DNA of 64,000 nt from Gnetum montanum (GCA_015680685.1 MNCI01029492.1:1549256-1613255); one strand, 5' to 3'; positions 33,749-45,698 are shown, counted from the stretch's first letter. The notes: generated by a model not told the origin, from the letters alone. Program-made: numbers and translations.

Positions 33749-36700
33749 TTAGCATAGGTGGCCATCTCCCCCATGACTGAGTTGTGAGGGAGAGATCCGA
33801 AGTAGTGAGCGCCTATTTGAATTTCTAAGCAGTGCCCAACTTCTCCCAATTGATGATCTTAAATTCAGGGGTGGAAGTTGGCGACGCTCACGTTCCAATG
33901 TGTCTATGCCACGGTTGTTGGCATGAGTTGCCTCAGTTCGTTCCATGCATATTTGTTTGCCCTTATGAGAAGCTGTCAACCACGGGGTGTCTACTACTTC
34001 TTGTGTGGTTGCTACATACAGGCATCTTTGTTGCAGAGTTTCCTGGGCACACCTGTGACATGGAGACATTTCCTCCGTGTCATCACCCGATGAATCACTG
34101 TATGTGATGCATGGAACTATCCTCTTCTCGATCTTTCCACATATGTTTATCTTGGAGATTTCCAAGGAAAGATCACGGATCCTAAGGCATGCATCTACTG
34201 TGCTTAGCCATGCCCTTCCCATTATAATTGGGAAGTCACCTTCATTGTTGTTAACATCGATCACGAGGAAATTCGCTGGGTAAGACCAACCACACACAGT
34301 GGTGATAATGTCCTCCACCAAACCCAAGGGAATAGTGATGGACTGGTCTGCCAGCTCTAGTTGAATGTTGCTCTTCTTAAGTTGGGGCAGGTTCCAGGCG
34401 TGATACATCTTTCGCGAAATTAAGTTGACTCCGGAACTTGAGTCAAGAAGAGCTCGATGTGGTGCATTTCCAACGATCTGCAAATGAATAAAGGGACTCC
34501 CGGGATCAGTTAGTTTCCTGGGAAGGTGGCCTACCTTGATCCAGTCAGTTACGGTATGTGTTAGCATAACCGTATGCGTTACATTCCCTTGGACTGAAGG
34601 GTGCTCCGAAGTGTTAGTAGTTAGAGGCCTATACATATACCCGTCTACTTGTTGTTGCGAGAGCCTATCCGGGCTCCTAGTTCTGAAAAAGGGTCTCTTT
34701 TTTGTACAGTTATCGCCAGAACTAGTGTCCGGTTGGATATTTACACTTTGAATATTTACAGATCTCGCGACGTGACGTTGCTGCGGTTGGGTAGGCAATT
34801 CCCCTTGCATTGTTGGAGCAGGAGGTGTTGTGGGAACTACTTGAGGAAAAGGTGCGGGTGGAGTTAGAGTATGGACGGAATGTGAGATGTCTCCCGGAGG
34901 AGAAGGAGTTCTTCTGAAGTACTCCCGAGCGTAGTAGTGACGGTGTGGAGTGTGACTCATAGCGTCACCTGGAGAAACTGGCTGCTGCACATAATAACCA
35001 TAAGGATCTGGCTGCCGGTAAGGGTATCGATGTGTCGGCTGTGGCATCCCCCATGACTGTGGATATTGCCACTGCCGATGTTGCTCGATGGGCTGTGGAG
35101 GCGTTCCACTTGGATAATACGTCAAGGGTTGGTGGAACTGCCTCGGGTTACCTTGTGGATAAGGTAACCTTCTGAGTGTTTGCCGTTGATTGAGTCTTGG
35201 ATTTAATGCATACACCCCAGACTCTTGCAGATGTGAGATAATTGGACAACATCCCTTAGGATGCTCATAGTAGCAGACCTCACATCCATCGTCATTGTCT
35301 GAATCAGAATTTTCAGCCTCATCGGAGTTAGAGATTTTTCCCTTACCCTTGTTATGTGCAGAGTTAAAGTTTCTCCGCATGTTTTTGCTGTTATCACTAC
35401 TTTGCTCATCCTTAGACTCTTCTACGATTTTCAAAACTGTTTCTATTCGTGAGTCTAAGGAATCCCACATTTGGTCTACCTTAGCTGATACCTCCGTTGT
35501 TAACTTCTGGATCGGCACGGTCTTCCTGTTCACCAACTCTTCGAGTGGTGACTCATCCTCCTCATCACAGAATTTCACTCCCTTCTTACGAAGGGAGGGA
35601 TCGCGGTTGTATTCCTCCGCACTTTCTCTTTTCCGTAGCTCACCCTCTTCTTGTGCTACTTGTTCCAACAATACTTCAACTTCATGGGCTCTTAATCGGG
35701 AGAGTCTCCCTTGGGCGTAAGTCCCAAGAGTTCTTCTCGTTTCATTTCGTAGCCCATCCACGAGGTGGCGAGGTTGATCCCGCTTAGCGTACCCATGGCC
35801 CGGGCAACGATGTAGCAATGTGTAGTAACGGGCCATGGCAGCATCCAAGGATCCATGAGTTCCTTATTTCCAGCCTTGGATCTGCTTACGTAAATTGGAC
35901 GCTCTGGAGTACGTTTGATATTTGTTGTTGAACAATTCAAGCATCGTACTCCACCTCATAATGGTTTTCGGTTCTAAGGACCGGTACCAGCTTTCCGCTT
36001 CCTTAGTGAGTGTCCTTGGGAACAACTTGAGTTTCTACCACTCATTGTCTATGTTCTGCAAGGCACAGGCATCGTGGAATGCCTGTAAATGGTGTTGAGG
36101 ATCAGCGTTGTATCCCCCTTCAAAACGTGGGATATTATTTATATCCAAACGCTTGATCCTACTGTCTTTTAAATGCCTTGTGGGAATCCTAACTGCCTCT
36201 CTAATGTCGAGCATACTTCTGGTTGCGAATAGGGGTTCATCATGATCATCTCTTTCATGACGTCTGTGATGCCTATGTTGTGGTTCCCTATTCTCCCTAC
36301 GTCCTTGCCTTGTCCTAACTCCTCTCGACCTTCCTGTCGAGGCATTTCATCTCGTTTACCTTTACTCTCCGCGTTATGCCCATGGTGGCTGCGCCCAGAT
36401 GTGGAAGGAGAGTGTGAATGATGTGATGAAGGGGAAGAAGAAGGGGATCCATCACCACGGTGATGTTTCTTGCCTTCTCTTCGGCTGCTTCGGCCCCGAT
36501 TGTTGTGACGATCAACGAGTCCGTCATTAGTGCGAGTGATTGTTCCTGCCGTGAACAGTTGATGCTCATGGGGATCAGAGCTTGGAATATGTATCGTTGA
36601 TCTAAGGCCCTGATGCCTAATCTCTTCACTAGAGTGAGGAGGAGGAACATCATTTGCTAAGAAACCCATAGTGAGGGGTTCCTCTTCTCCTATTTCACTA

Positions 36701-36979
36701 ATGACGTGGGGAACCTTGCCCTTCAGTAGTGAATGTTGGCTCTCCTGCCTTGCATCCCGAATATGTTGGGCGTTTGTGGGTTGATAGTCCCTTGTATCAT
36801 GGTCATCCAAAACGTATTCTGCGAACAGCTCATGCATGCCAATCTGTACCAAGGCACGGAAAAGCATGTTGGGAGCGGCTCGATCTGGGGGTAACACGAT
36901 GTTACCTTGCATGTCTCTCCACCGATGGAAAACAAAGGTAAAATCCGACACATACTCATCAGGATGAGTATATGTGACC
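33749..36979 (-). pseudogene. Element B gag and protease (frames broken)
   Basis: From the gap edge the minus strand reads a Gag N-terminus (DFTFVFHRWRDMQGNIVLPP, shared with element E), a charged Ser/His-rich linker, and a Gag core (RLDINNIPRFEGGYNADPQH, ELFNNKYQTYSR, HRCPGHG). A knuckle CEVCYYEHPKGC has unusual CX2CX3HX3C spacing; a Pro/Tyr/Gln-rich region follows. A protease-like domain near residue 470 of the last 699-codon frame has LLDSSSGVNLIS at the active-site position and FPIIMGRAWLS. There is a TAA at 35864-35866, a TAG in the Gag core, and a frame change near 36.2-36.3 kb. The active-site DSS is not the usual DSG/DTG. The ORF ends SQLSHGGDGHLC, matching the end of element E's integrase frame, so pol is deleted between protease and the pol C-terminus. 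Confidence 0.8.
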
Positions 36980-37555
36980 NNNNNNNNNNNNNNNNNNNNN
37001 NNNNNNNNNNNNNNNNNNNNNNNNNNNNNNNNNNNNNNNNNNNNNNNNNNNNNNNNNNNNNNNNNNNNNNNNNNNNNNNNNNNNNNNNNNNNNNNNNNNN
37101 NNNNNNNNNNNNNNNNNNNNNNNNNNNNNNNNNNNNNNNNNNNNNNNNNNNNNNNNNNNNNNNNNNNNNNNNNNNNNNNNNNNNNNNNNNNNNNNNNNNN
37201 NNNNNNNNNNNNNNNNNNNNNNNNNNNNNNNNNNNNNNNNNNNNNNNNNNNNNNNNNNNNNNNNNNNNNNNNNNNNNNNNNNNNNNNNNNNNNNNNNNNN
37301 NNNNNNNNNNNNNNNNNNNNNNNNNNNNNNNNNNNNNNNNNNNNNNNNNNNNNNNNNNNNNNNNNNNNNNNNNNNNNNNNNNNNNNNNNNNNNNNNNNNN
37401 NNNNNNNNNNNNNNNNNNNNNNNNNNNNNNNNNNNNNNNNNNNNNNNNNNNNNNNNNNNNNNNNNNNNNNNNNNNNNNNNNNNNNNNNNNNNNNNNNNNN
37501 NNNNNNNNNNNNNNNNNNNNNNNNNNNNNNNNNNNNNNNNNNNNNNNNNNNNNNN
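36980..37555. other. Assembly gap (N run) inside element B
   Basis: 576 unknown bases between B gag and the remaining 5' LTR. The primer-binding site and gag start of B lie in it. Any open frame spanning it is artificial. Confidence 0.99.
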
Positions 37556-37862
37556 ACATTGGACCCTGGAGTTACTAGCGCAGAATCAAGTTCGTCTTTA
37601 TTGTCGTACACAACTTGGGTTCAGGTTACAAGCTGCTCGAATAAAGAGCCGTTCACTCTAGGACTCCTACTGCGGGCACATGGGGAAAAATTCTAACTCT
37701 GGAGTGATCAATCTGCCAGAACTTCGCTACACTAGCCAGGATTGGGAAATGAAGGGAGTGCCGCCTCTTATTTATAGATATGGCGGTAGGACGCGATATC
37801 GCGTACGCGATATCGCAGGAGAAGACGCGATATCGCGACCTAGTGCAAGTCGCGTCTCATCA
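37556..37862 (-). repeat. 5' LTR of element B (partial)
   Basis: The last about 300 bp of the LTR (sense start) are visible. They match the 3' LTR with only a few changes. There are three GATATC palindromes instead of five, including a perfect 24-bp palindrome at 37793-37816 (two GCGATATCGC decamers around GTAC). The complement of TATAAATA is at 37769-37776. About 190 bp present in the 3' LTR (roughly 31267-31460, including hairpin unit 3) are missing beside the gap. Confidence 0.85.
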
Positions 37863-37867
37863 ATAGT

Positions 37868-39180
37868 TCTGGGTAAGTGGGAAAATCAATTTGAGGCATC
37901 AGAAGTGTGATAAGGTGGAGTCGTCGATGTAAAAAGCACTCGAATAAGCAAGAAAAAGGGCATTGAAATTGAGGATGTGGACAAATCAATTACAAGATAA
38001 TGGAAATGAAAAAATATAACAATTGAGCATTTGGAAGGTGAAGAATGATGTGGATGTGTTAAACAAGTACAAGTCACAAAAGTTACACAAGTGGATCCCC
38101 CCCAAAGCAAGCTCTAGCCTATAATGCCCATGTGTAACTGCACCTAAAAATGTTCGTAAGCACTAAAGGGGTTGAATGCAATGCATACCTTTGAAACAAA
38201 ACACACGTGCTAAAACCACCAATTTAAGATAATAACTCTATGTTACATAAAACCACAAGTTATGAGCACCTAGACAACGAGATGAGATGGACTGTAGAAA
38301 GGATTGCAAAAATTGGGACATGAGGTGTCTTACCATGGGCACAATGAAACCTTGTGTGTTATTAATGGTTACATAATCATGAGTCCTTCTTTCCAAGATT
38401 CAAATCGAGTCCACACCACATTGCAGTAACATCGCATTGTTTCATCATGTTGGCGGACAACCATAAGATGATCATAGTTGCGAGGAGTAACATCATTGGG
38501 TGTTTTATCCAAGGGAGGAGCTTTATTTATGGCACACACACATTTTTTTTCTTTTTCACTCTCTCTTTTTATACCGAAAAGTTGCCAACCTTGAGGCATG
38601 GGTACATGTCTTTCCAGTGGGACCCACAGAAGTTTATTTAGTGCAGTTTTAGGTTACTCTTACTTCCATTTTTTGTTATATCTACAAGGATATGGTTACA
38701 ACCTCAGCAACATGATAGAACATATAAAGTGGCCAAAGAGAATCCAAAAATCCCTTGATGTCACACCCTTCACATTTTTCCTTAGTTCTACACTCTTTTT
38801 TCTGGACATAATGATTACAGATTTATTATTAGGTTGGATGATGAAAAAGATTATCATTATGACTAGGGCAAGAACCTCTTATTAATGGAATGAGTGGATG
38901 GACGGTGTGATCTCAATGTTTGAATAATCAGTCCCTTTTGACTTGACAACATAGAGAAAACCTCACCTCAATGGGCAACATGATTATTTTATTCACAAGA
39001 AAGATTACATAACAAAGAAAATGAAAATAAAAACTAGAAAAAATTGGAAGAAATAGGAAAAAATTGAATCAAGAAATAGAAAAATGACAAAAAATTGTAA
39101 AACAAAAAGATGAAAAGCACTTAAGAATCCTAAAGATTAGAATTCTGGGGAGTGGGGAGGGGAGTGGGGGTGGGGTTGAC
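37868..39180 (-). other. Non-coding block of element C after gag
   Basis: No gene is seen. The block is collinear with 47.7-48.9 kb of D and 60.8-62.2 kb of E. Shared phrases on the minus strand include the motif GGGTGTGACATCAAGGG (complement 38752-38768) and a CAATGCGATGTTACT phrase near 38430. Element B inserted between this block and C's internal TATA cassette. Confidence 0.6.
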
Positions 39181-41662
39181 CCCCACGGCTAAACATTTGG
39201 CTATGACAAAGATTAATAAGTGGATAAATAGGATCCGTGCATGTATGAAACATTGGTAACCATTCATGCCCTAACCACTAGGTTATTGGTGGTGTGGTGG
39301 CTGGGTAGAATAATTGTTGGTCACACACTTGATTGTCAAATGTATGGTGGGACAGGGTATGAGATGTGTTAACGTTATGGATGTCTAGCCCATGATTGCA
39401 CCCTTGATCATGATATGGTATGCATGTATTTGTTGGTCTCCCCACACTATTAGATTCCTTATTTGGGTTTGGAATTGGAGTAATGATGGATGGTGGCCCT
39501 TGTGTATGATTAGAGGATGTTGGTTATGACAAGGAAAGTGGTGCACTAGATTGGCATTGTGTTGGTTTGGATGATGTGGTGGGTCCATGCATGGTTTGCT
39601 TTGACTTACGACCTTTCTTCTAGAAGGGACATTTCCAATGTTACGATTGAGACCCACTAGTGTCAGTGTGTTTATGCACATTTGCAGGACAAGTGGCATT
39701 CATTTGTTGATGTTGTGGTGTCAAACCTTCTTGTGTTGCTAGCAGTGGCATATAATGAGATGGAGTATGAGAATATCATGGGTAGGATGGATGGTAAGAG
39801 GTGCAAGGTGGTGATCCTTCGAGGGATGTCATGGGTTGATGGTACTCGGGAGAGTGGTAGTGGTGATTTGAAGTAGAGGATGTAGAACTAGTTGGAGAAA
39901 TAGGGTGTTGAACATAATATTCATGTGGTTTTAGTGGATAGGGTTAATTTGGTGGTGGCCTCCCCCATGATTGTGGTTATTGCCACTACGGTTTATGACT
40001 ATGTTGAGGTTAATAATAAGTCCTCCTAGGGTGGTACAATCGGTTGTGGGACAATCTATAATTACCTTGTGGGAGAGGAAATCTTCCAGGCATGTGCTTT
40101 TGCACAAACTTCAGATTTAAGGCACCTACCCAATACTCTTGTACATGCAACAAGACTGGGAAATGGCCCTTTGGATGGTCATATATGCAAATGTCACATC
40201 CATTATCTTTGTATGTGGTTGATTCTATAGCCTCACTTTCTTTAGTCATTTTTCCTGTTTGCCAAAAAGTTTTCGTAGCTATTTCTTCGTTCTATATCCT
40301 TTGTTTATTGTGATTACCTAGGTTATTTTGCATGATCCTCTCCTCAACCATCTCAATGAGAGTTGTAACATTTTCATATATCCATTTGGACATCCTATTA
40401 AACTTTGCTTCAAGTTCATCAATATACTTTTGTATCGATAAGGTTTGTTGCGGGATTACCTGATCGAGAGTGGTTTCGTTCTTCTTACCATAGATTTGGA
40501 CCTCCTTATATTGAAGAGTTGGGTCCCATTGATATTTCTTAACATTCTCCCATTTTCATATCTCCCATTCTACTTTTTCCACATGCTTGATTAGCTCTCG
40601 GATCTGATGGGCTTGGAGTTCGTATAATTGCCCTAGAGCATACATCCCAAGGATCTCCCTTATTTTATTATGAAGTCCATATATGATGTGGAAAAGTTGC
40701 TTCTCCTTAGAGAAACCATGGCCTGGGCATCTATTCAGTAAGGCATAGTATCTATATAAGGCCATGTCCAAGGGTTCATGTTGTCCTTGCTTCCACTCTT
40801 GGATTTGTCTCCTCAAATTGGACACCCTTGCATAGGTTTGGTATTTCTTGTTTAAAAGATTCAACATTGTGGACCATTACTGGATTGAATTTGGTCTCAA
40901 TAATTGATACCACACTTTGAGTCTATCAATTAGTGTCCTAGGAAAGAGCTTAAGCTTTTGCCACCCATTTTCAATGTTGTAGAAAGCATAGGCATCATGG
41001 AAGGCTTGTAAACGATGTTGTGGATCTGAATCGTAACCTCCTACAAATTTAGGAATATTATTCATGTCAAGCTTAGGTAGGTGATGATTTTTGTGATGCC
41101 TGCAAGATATATTAATGACCTCTGCGATATGCATTAGGCTCTTAGTGGCCAAAAAGGGTTCATCTTCATCAAACAGGTTGTGAGGAAAATATCTATCTCT
41201 ATTCGTTTAATCATGATGATGTTGTTTATGTTCATGGTGATGTCTTTAACTTTTCCCATGGGTTTGATTTCAGTTTTCAGTTTGACCCTTTAGTGGAGTC
41301 TTATCTCCATACCTATGTTCATCTTTGTTAGAACTAGATAGTGAAGGGGAAGAGGAAGATGAGGAATTAAAAGGTTTTCCATGGCTGCTATTGTGTTCTT
41401 CATGGTCCTTTGATTTATCATTTCTAGGTTTTGAGGAGGTCTTAGGCCTTGAGGCCTTCCCTAGTTTAGGACTTACATCATCTCCTCCAAGATTATTTGC
41501 CTTAGGTGAATGTAGTCTTTGAGTGTTGTTAGGGTGGTCATGATCGTAAGAAACCCCTACATAAAGTTGTTCACTCCAATTTTCTTCATCATATATCTCG
41601 TTATTTCTCTAGTGAATGTGTTCGCTATACAATGCATTATCACTTTTGTGTGAGAGAGACAT
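39181..41662 (-). pseudogene. gag of element C (decayed)
   Basis: ATG at 41662 begins MSLSHKSDNALYSEHIH, then a TAG at codon 18. After a charged Ser-rich linker come FLATKSLMHIAEV, the Gag core KLDMNNIPKFVGGYDSDPQH with KLKLFPRTLIDRLKVWY (41152-40877), LLNKKYQTYARVSNLRRQIQ, and NRCPGHGFSKEKQ (40867-40556). A degenerate knuckle CDICIYDHPKGHFP lies near 40.2 kb, where the last Cys of the B motif is Phe. The order matches gag of D and B. Several stops sit where relatives have CAG, CAA or CGA, consistent with C-to-T decay. No protease follows. Confidence 0.8.
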
Positions 41663-41769
41663 TGTTGTTGGTTTATGGTGTGTGTGAATTAATAGTTTTT
41701 GAAAGATGTATCATTAATACCATTACAACAATCATGTATAATATAACTAATCTAGATAACTGGCACCAA

Positions 41770-42631
41770 TGATGAGCGACAAGGTACCCATATGCTCAAC
41801 CATATGAATCACAAGTGTTCATGCATGATTTGGTTGAATTCCGTGGATGGGACTAGTTATGGTATCTAGATCATTATGCTCTGATTGTAGTTTGCTATCT
41901 TCCCACTTGGACTAGTGGTAGCTTTGTCACGAATGGTTTAGTCCAAAGTGAGGTGTATGATGTTGTTTAGTTCTACCTTACTCCTAATGACAATAAAGAG
42001 GTAAATTAATTACGCTAATGAATAATGGAAAACAAGATCTAAACTAGCCTATGTGTGATGAGTATCTGCTCTTAATTGTTTGTATACGTATTGGACTTCA
42101 TGAGTCTACTTCTAGGATTGCTAAGTGTATGTCACTGGGTGTGCCAAATAATACACTACTGGATTACCAAGTATTTACACTTAAACACTCATGATTAAGG
42201 TGTAAACATTCTGCTTAATAACAGGAATAGTAAATAGCAATAAATGAAAATGTTTAACTAAAGAAAATAGTAAATAATTAACAATTAAAAGCAATAATAA
42301 TCTAAGTGGATGTTTCAATGATTAGAGTAATCTTGATCTTTATTTCTAGTCGTGTAACATGTCCAAGTATGTCACACTCGAACAAAGGTGTCGTATAATT
42401 ACAAACATCACACTGTGGGCATGCACTAGGAATAAAAGAACTCTAAGAAAGGCTATCAAAAATTGAAAACTAAAACTATCTTCTCTACTTTTTATTACAT
42501 GCCTCAACTGTGCATCCAAGTGTTGTATTTATAGGCGAGTCCAGAGGAGATGACATTAGATATTCAACATCACTTCTTGGCTTTGACATTGGGTACCCAA
42601 CATCGGGGCTTGATAAATTTATGACTCATCA
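41770..42631 (-). repeat. 5' LTR of element C
   Basis: 862 bp, TGATGAG to CTCATCA, diverged from the 26252-27103 LTR. On the sense strand it is followed by TTGGTGCC and then AGTTATCTAGATTAG. Compared with element D, about 20 bp including most of the primer-binding site are deleted. Confidence 0.92.
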
Positions 42632-42636
42632 TTAGT

Positions 42637-44719
42637 TAACCTTGATTTTATGAAGATAAAACAATTTTTTTAACTTTTATTCTTTTGTATTTACAACTTA
42701 AACAAAATTAGAAACTTTAAAAAGATGTAGTTGAAAACTTATGTAAGTTAGTTAGTTCATATGTATTTGCATTAAAGAAAGTAGTTTAGTTCAAGGTTGA
42801 TCTAGTGGATAGATGTCACATCTCACTTATTTAATCATAAAAATCAAGAATTTACTCATAACCACCAACAAAATATGAAAAATCATACACATAGCTTAAA
42901 CATCATATATCCATGTGTTAGAGTACATTGTATCAAAATATGCTAACATAACAAGATAAATTTGAGGTATGTCAAAACAAGTTTAAGCAAACACATAATT
43001 AATAACCAATGAATAGACTTAGGTTATACATTAACTACATCACAAATTATTATAAATCAACATAAATTTCATTAGCTAATCTTTCTACAAAATATTTATG
43101 CTTAGAGAATGGTTCCTACCTTCAACAACATTAGCACTCATCCTTGCACCTACATAATGTGCATAGAACATATGTAAGAATGACTTAATGTTCTTTCTAA
43201 TAGAGGAAATGAAGTTCCCTAGTCTCTTAGAAGATGTTAGGAATTAGATAAGGACCACACTACATCATAAGTATCAAATCATTTTAGATGTAATAACATC
43301 ATATATATTGATATAACATACTCTAAATGAATATTCACATGTATTTAGCCAAATAATAGGACTGCTACATAATTGCTAATATCCAAAACTAGAGAAGAAG
43401 AAAAGAAGAAGGCTAATACAACTTACTATAGGACTAATGCTAGGTGTTGATTCCTTATGCAACATGTCAAATACCAACAAACACAACCTAATGTCAACCC
43501 TACAATAATATTAACATCCAATTTCCTAATCATCTATTGTTATTACCAATTCTCTTCATAGTAATTTATTTCATCAAGATCAAGCCATTAGTAGATACCA
43601 TACCATTAGCACTGATGCTTATTAGTTGTTTCCTTAGTGACTTAAATATCAGAATCAAAACACTAATGGATACCTTACTATTGACAATATGTTATAATCT
43701 ATTGACAACATCAAGCAACTAGCAAAATAAGATCATTAATTGAATGAAGTTACTAGTGGATACCTCACCACTAACACTTCATTTATTGACATCCTATCTA
43801 TTTATACTTTGATTTATTAATATTCTACAACCACTAGTAGAATAAAGCAACTAGCAAATACCTCTTCACTAACACTTCATCTATTAACACTTCAAGGTAC
43901 TAACATTTTAAAGCCATTAGTAGATTGAAGTGAATAACAAATACCTCAATATCAACACTTTGCCTATTGACATTCTAGGCTACTAACATTTTAAAGCCAC
44001 TACTCAAAACTTCATTGTCGATACTTCACGCAATGTCACTTCTTGCCATAACACCATTCTAACTTCTTAATTGTAATCTATAACTCTATGATTATACTTA
44101 CCATTGTACATTAATCTATCTACCATCACGATGTCTCATGTCACCACCTATGATTATGCATATCAAAAAACGCTGTTGGATACATAGTTTAAACAATTTG
44201 AAATTAGCCATCATATCTTCTTGTGACCCTTGTCATAATATATTAGAATACACACTCTACATTCAAAAACCTTTACATGATCAACCTCTAGTTTCCTTTT
44301 ATTCCATGCTTCATTAGGAAAACCTCTCTCCAAAAAATTTTAATAAAATATTACTGTATTAGCCTACATCCTATTCTTTTTGCTATACTTATATTCTTCT
44401 TTTTTACTATCTCATTCTATTATAAAGAATAACATATTCGTGAGATATAACTTAGATAAGAATCTTATTGTTGAATTCACACATAAACTATTTTTAAATT
44501 ATTCATCTTATGTAGGAGACTTTGCTTATTTTTAACACTAACTTTTATCTTTCTTAGCTAACTCTTGATCTTCATAATCTTCATGTTATTTGCTACTATT
44601 GATCATATCATCTTCTTTAGCATTATAACCTTTATTGTGATCTTTTCTTCCTTTTTAGGAAATTGGATTCGGATTTACAGTGGTTGATGGTACATCATAG
44701 ATCCTCTTTTGTTATTTAG
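42637..44719. other. Intergenic DNA between elements C and D
   Basis: AT-rich with no supported gene. A degenerate tandem array lies at about 43570-44030. This is the pre-insertion host sequence between two element insertions. Confidence 0.5.
43570..44030 (+). repeat. Degenerate tandem array, about 85-100 bp units
   Basis: About five diverged units share phrases such as ACTAGTGGATACCTCACC, CACTAACACTTCATCTATT, GACATTCTA and AACATTTTAAAGCCA(C/T)TAGTAGA. Unit starts are near 43573, 43660, 43750, 43850 and 43934. Identity is low, so the array is old. Confidence 0.6.
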
Positions 44720-45566
44720 TCATGAATTGTGATTCATTAGACCCCGATATCGCACTTGCGATATCGCGTATGTGATATTGTAGCTTGACAAGCGATATTG
44801 GATACATGATATCACGATTCCCGTGTGAGCCTATAAATACACAATGGGGCACATGGGAAAGGAGTAAGTTTTTAGAGTTAGTTTAGTGTTAGAGTAGAGT
44901 CTTTTGTCATTTTTTCCTCTCAACCCTCTCTCCCAGTGCATGCATATAGTGTGATGATTGTAATTGTATAGAACCTTTATTCAAGTGTGACGTACTTGGA
45001 CATGTGCATGACTGGAAATAAAGATCAAGATTATTTCATCATCGCAGCATTCACTTAGTTTAATTATTTAATTATTCTTGTTATTTATTGCTTTCGTAGT
45101 TAATATCTCTTCACCCTAAACTCCTTAAACGTGGAATGAGTATGAGTTAATCACAAGCATTCAAGTGTAACTACTTGGTATCCTAGTAGTGTACCTAGGC
45201 CATGCACTTGGTAATCCCAGTGGTAGTCGTGCACGAGGTCCAAGATGTGTACAGATGATTAAGGAACAGATGCTCATAACACTTAGGCTAGCTTAGACTC
45301 TCTTCACCCTTTCCCTCTTAGTTAAAACAAAGTTACTTTCCATTTCCTCTAGGAGTAGCACTAGTTTAGGACCACATCATACACCTCACTTTGGACTAAA
45401 CCATACGTGACAAAGCAAATACTAGTCCAGGTGGGAAGACAATGAAGTGTGATCAATGTGTAACTATCTAGATACCACAACTAGCCCATCTGTAAAGTTC
45501 GACTAGATCGTGCGTGAAACGCTCGTATTTGTATGGTTGAGTGTAGGGGTATCTCGCCACTCATCA
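44720..45566 (+). repeat. 5' LTR of element D
   Basis: 847 bp. The first bases read TCATGAATTGTG against TGATGAATTGTG in the 3' LTR. The U3 contains several GATATC/GATATT palindromes before TATAAATA at 44832-44839. AATAAA lies at 45017-45022. One hairpin unit follows at 45136-45277. The end is CTCATCA. Confidence 0.95.
45136..45277 (+). promoter_or_regulatory. Hairpin unit in the element D LTR
   Basis: Outer stem ATGAG (45136-45140) with CTCAT (45273-45277); middle stem TTAATCA (45147-45153) with TGATTAA (45256-45262), a perfect 7 bp. The long apical part contains two CTTGGTA-type phrases, as in B unit 2. In the 3' LTR the middle stem is CTTAATCA (53031-53038) with TGATTAAG (53140-53147), a perfect 8 bp. 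It lies between the AATAAA signal and the primer site, in U5. Confidence 0.7.
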
Positions 45567-45567
45567 T

Positions 45568-45585
45568 TGGCGCCGTTGCTAGGGA
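45568..45585 (+). promoter_or_regulatory. Primer-binding site, tRNA-Asp type
   Basis: TGGCGCCGTTGCTAGGGA begins two bases after the LTR end. It differs from the complement of the plant tRNA-Asp 3' end at two positions, both within a former CCGG and both consistent with deamination of methylated C. Confidence 0.9.
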
Positions 45586-45698
45586 CAGTGCTAGTTATCC
45601 AGATTAGTTATATCATACAAGATTGCTGAAAAAAAGAATTAATGATATATCTTTTAGAGAGAAACTAATTGTAAATAAGTCACACACAATTCACAACC

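Larger units (their letters stand above)
30696..37862 (-). mobile_element. Element B: gag-protease LTR retrotransposon nested in element C (TSD ATAGT)
   Basis: The element is bounded by TGATGAG (30696) and CTCATCA (37862) and flanked by ATAGT at 30691-30695 and 37863-37867. It is on the minus strand: its polypurine tract (sense AGTCATGGGGGTA, complement from 31765) abuts the left LTR, and gag reads leftward. It encodes gag and a protease-like domain but no RT, RNase H, integrase or 3' ORF. The visible parts of its two LTRs are nearly identical, so it is the youngest element here. It keeps many CpG sites that C, D and E have lost. A 576-N gap hides the primer site, the gag start and much of the 5' LTR. 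Confidence 0.93.
26252..42631 (-). mobile_element. Element C: Athila-like LTR retrotransposon, pol-less, split by element B (TSD TTAGT)
   Basis: The element lies on the minus strand between LTRs 41770-42631 (5') and 26252-27103 (3'), both with TGATGAG/CTCATCA-type ends. The flanking bases are TTAGT at 26247-26251 and again at 42632-42636, a perfect target duplication across 16.4 kb. Removing nested element B leaves about 9.2 kb. In sense order it holds a damaged primer site, gag, a non-coding block, a TATA cassette and a 3' ORF. No protease, RT, RNase H or integrase was found. I counted about 20 differences in the first 175 aligned LTR bases, so it is old, consistent with hosting B. Confidence 0.92.

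Noticed and set aside
33519-33755. Phe/Cys-rich minus-strand frame near the (CA)n tract
   Set aside because: It is low-complexity translation of AAACAAAAA-type and CA repeats in the non-coding part of element B.
34536-35787. Plus-strand frames opposite the B gag-protease region
   Set aside because: These are shadows of the minus-strand gag-protease frame, which has clear domain motifs; the plus-strand products have none.
36907-37696. Plus-strand open frames across the second N run
   Set aside because: They are artefacts of the gap and lie antisense to gag and the LTR of element B.
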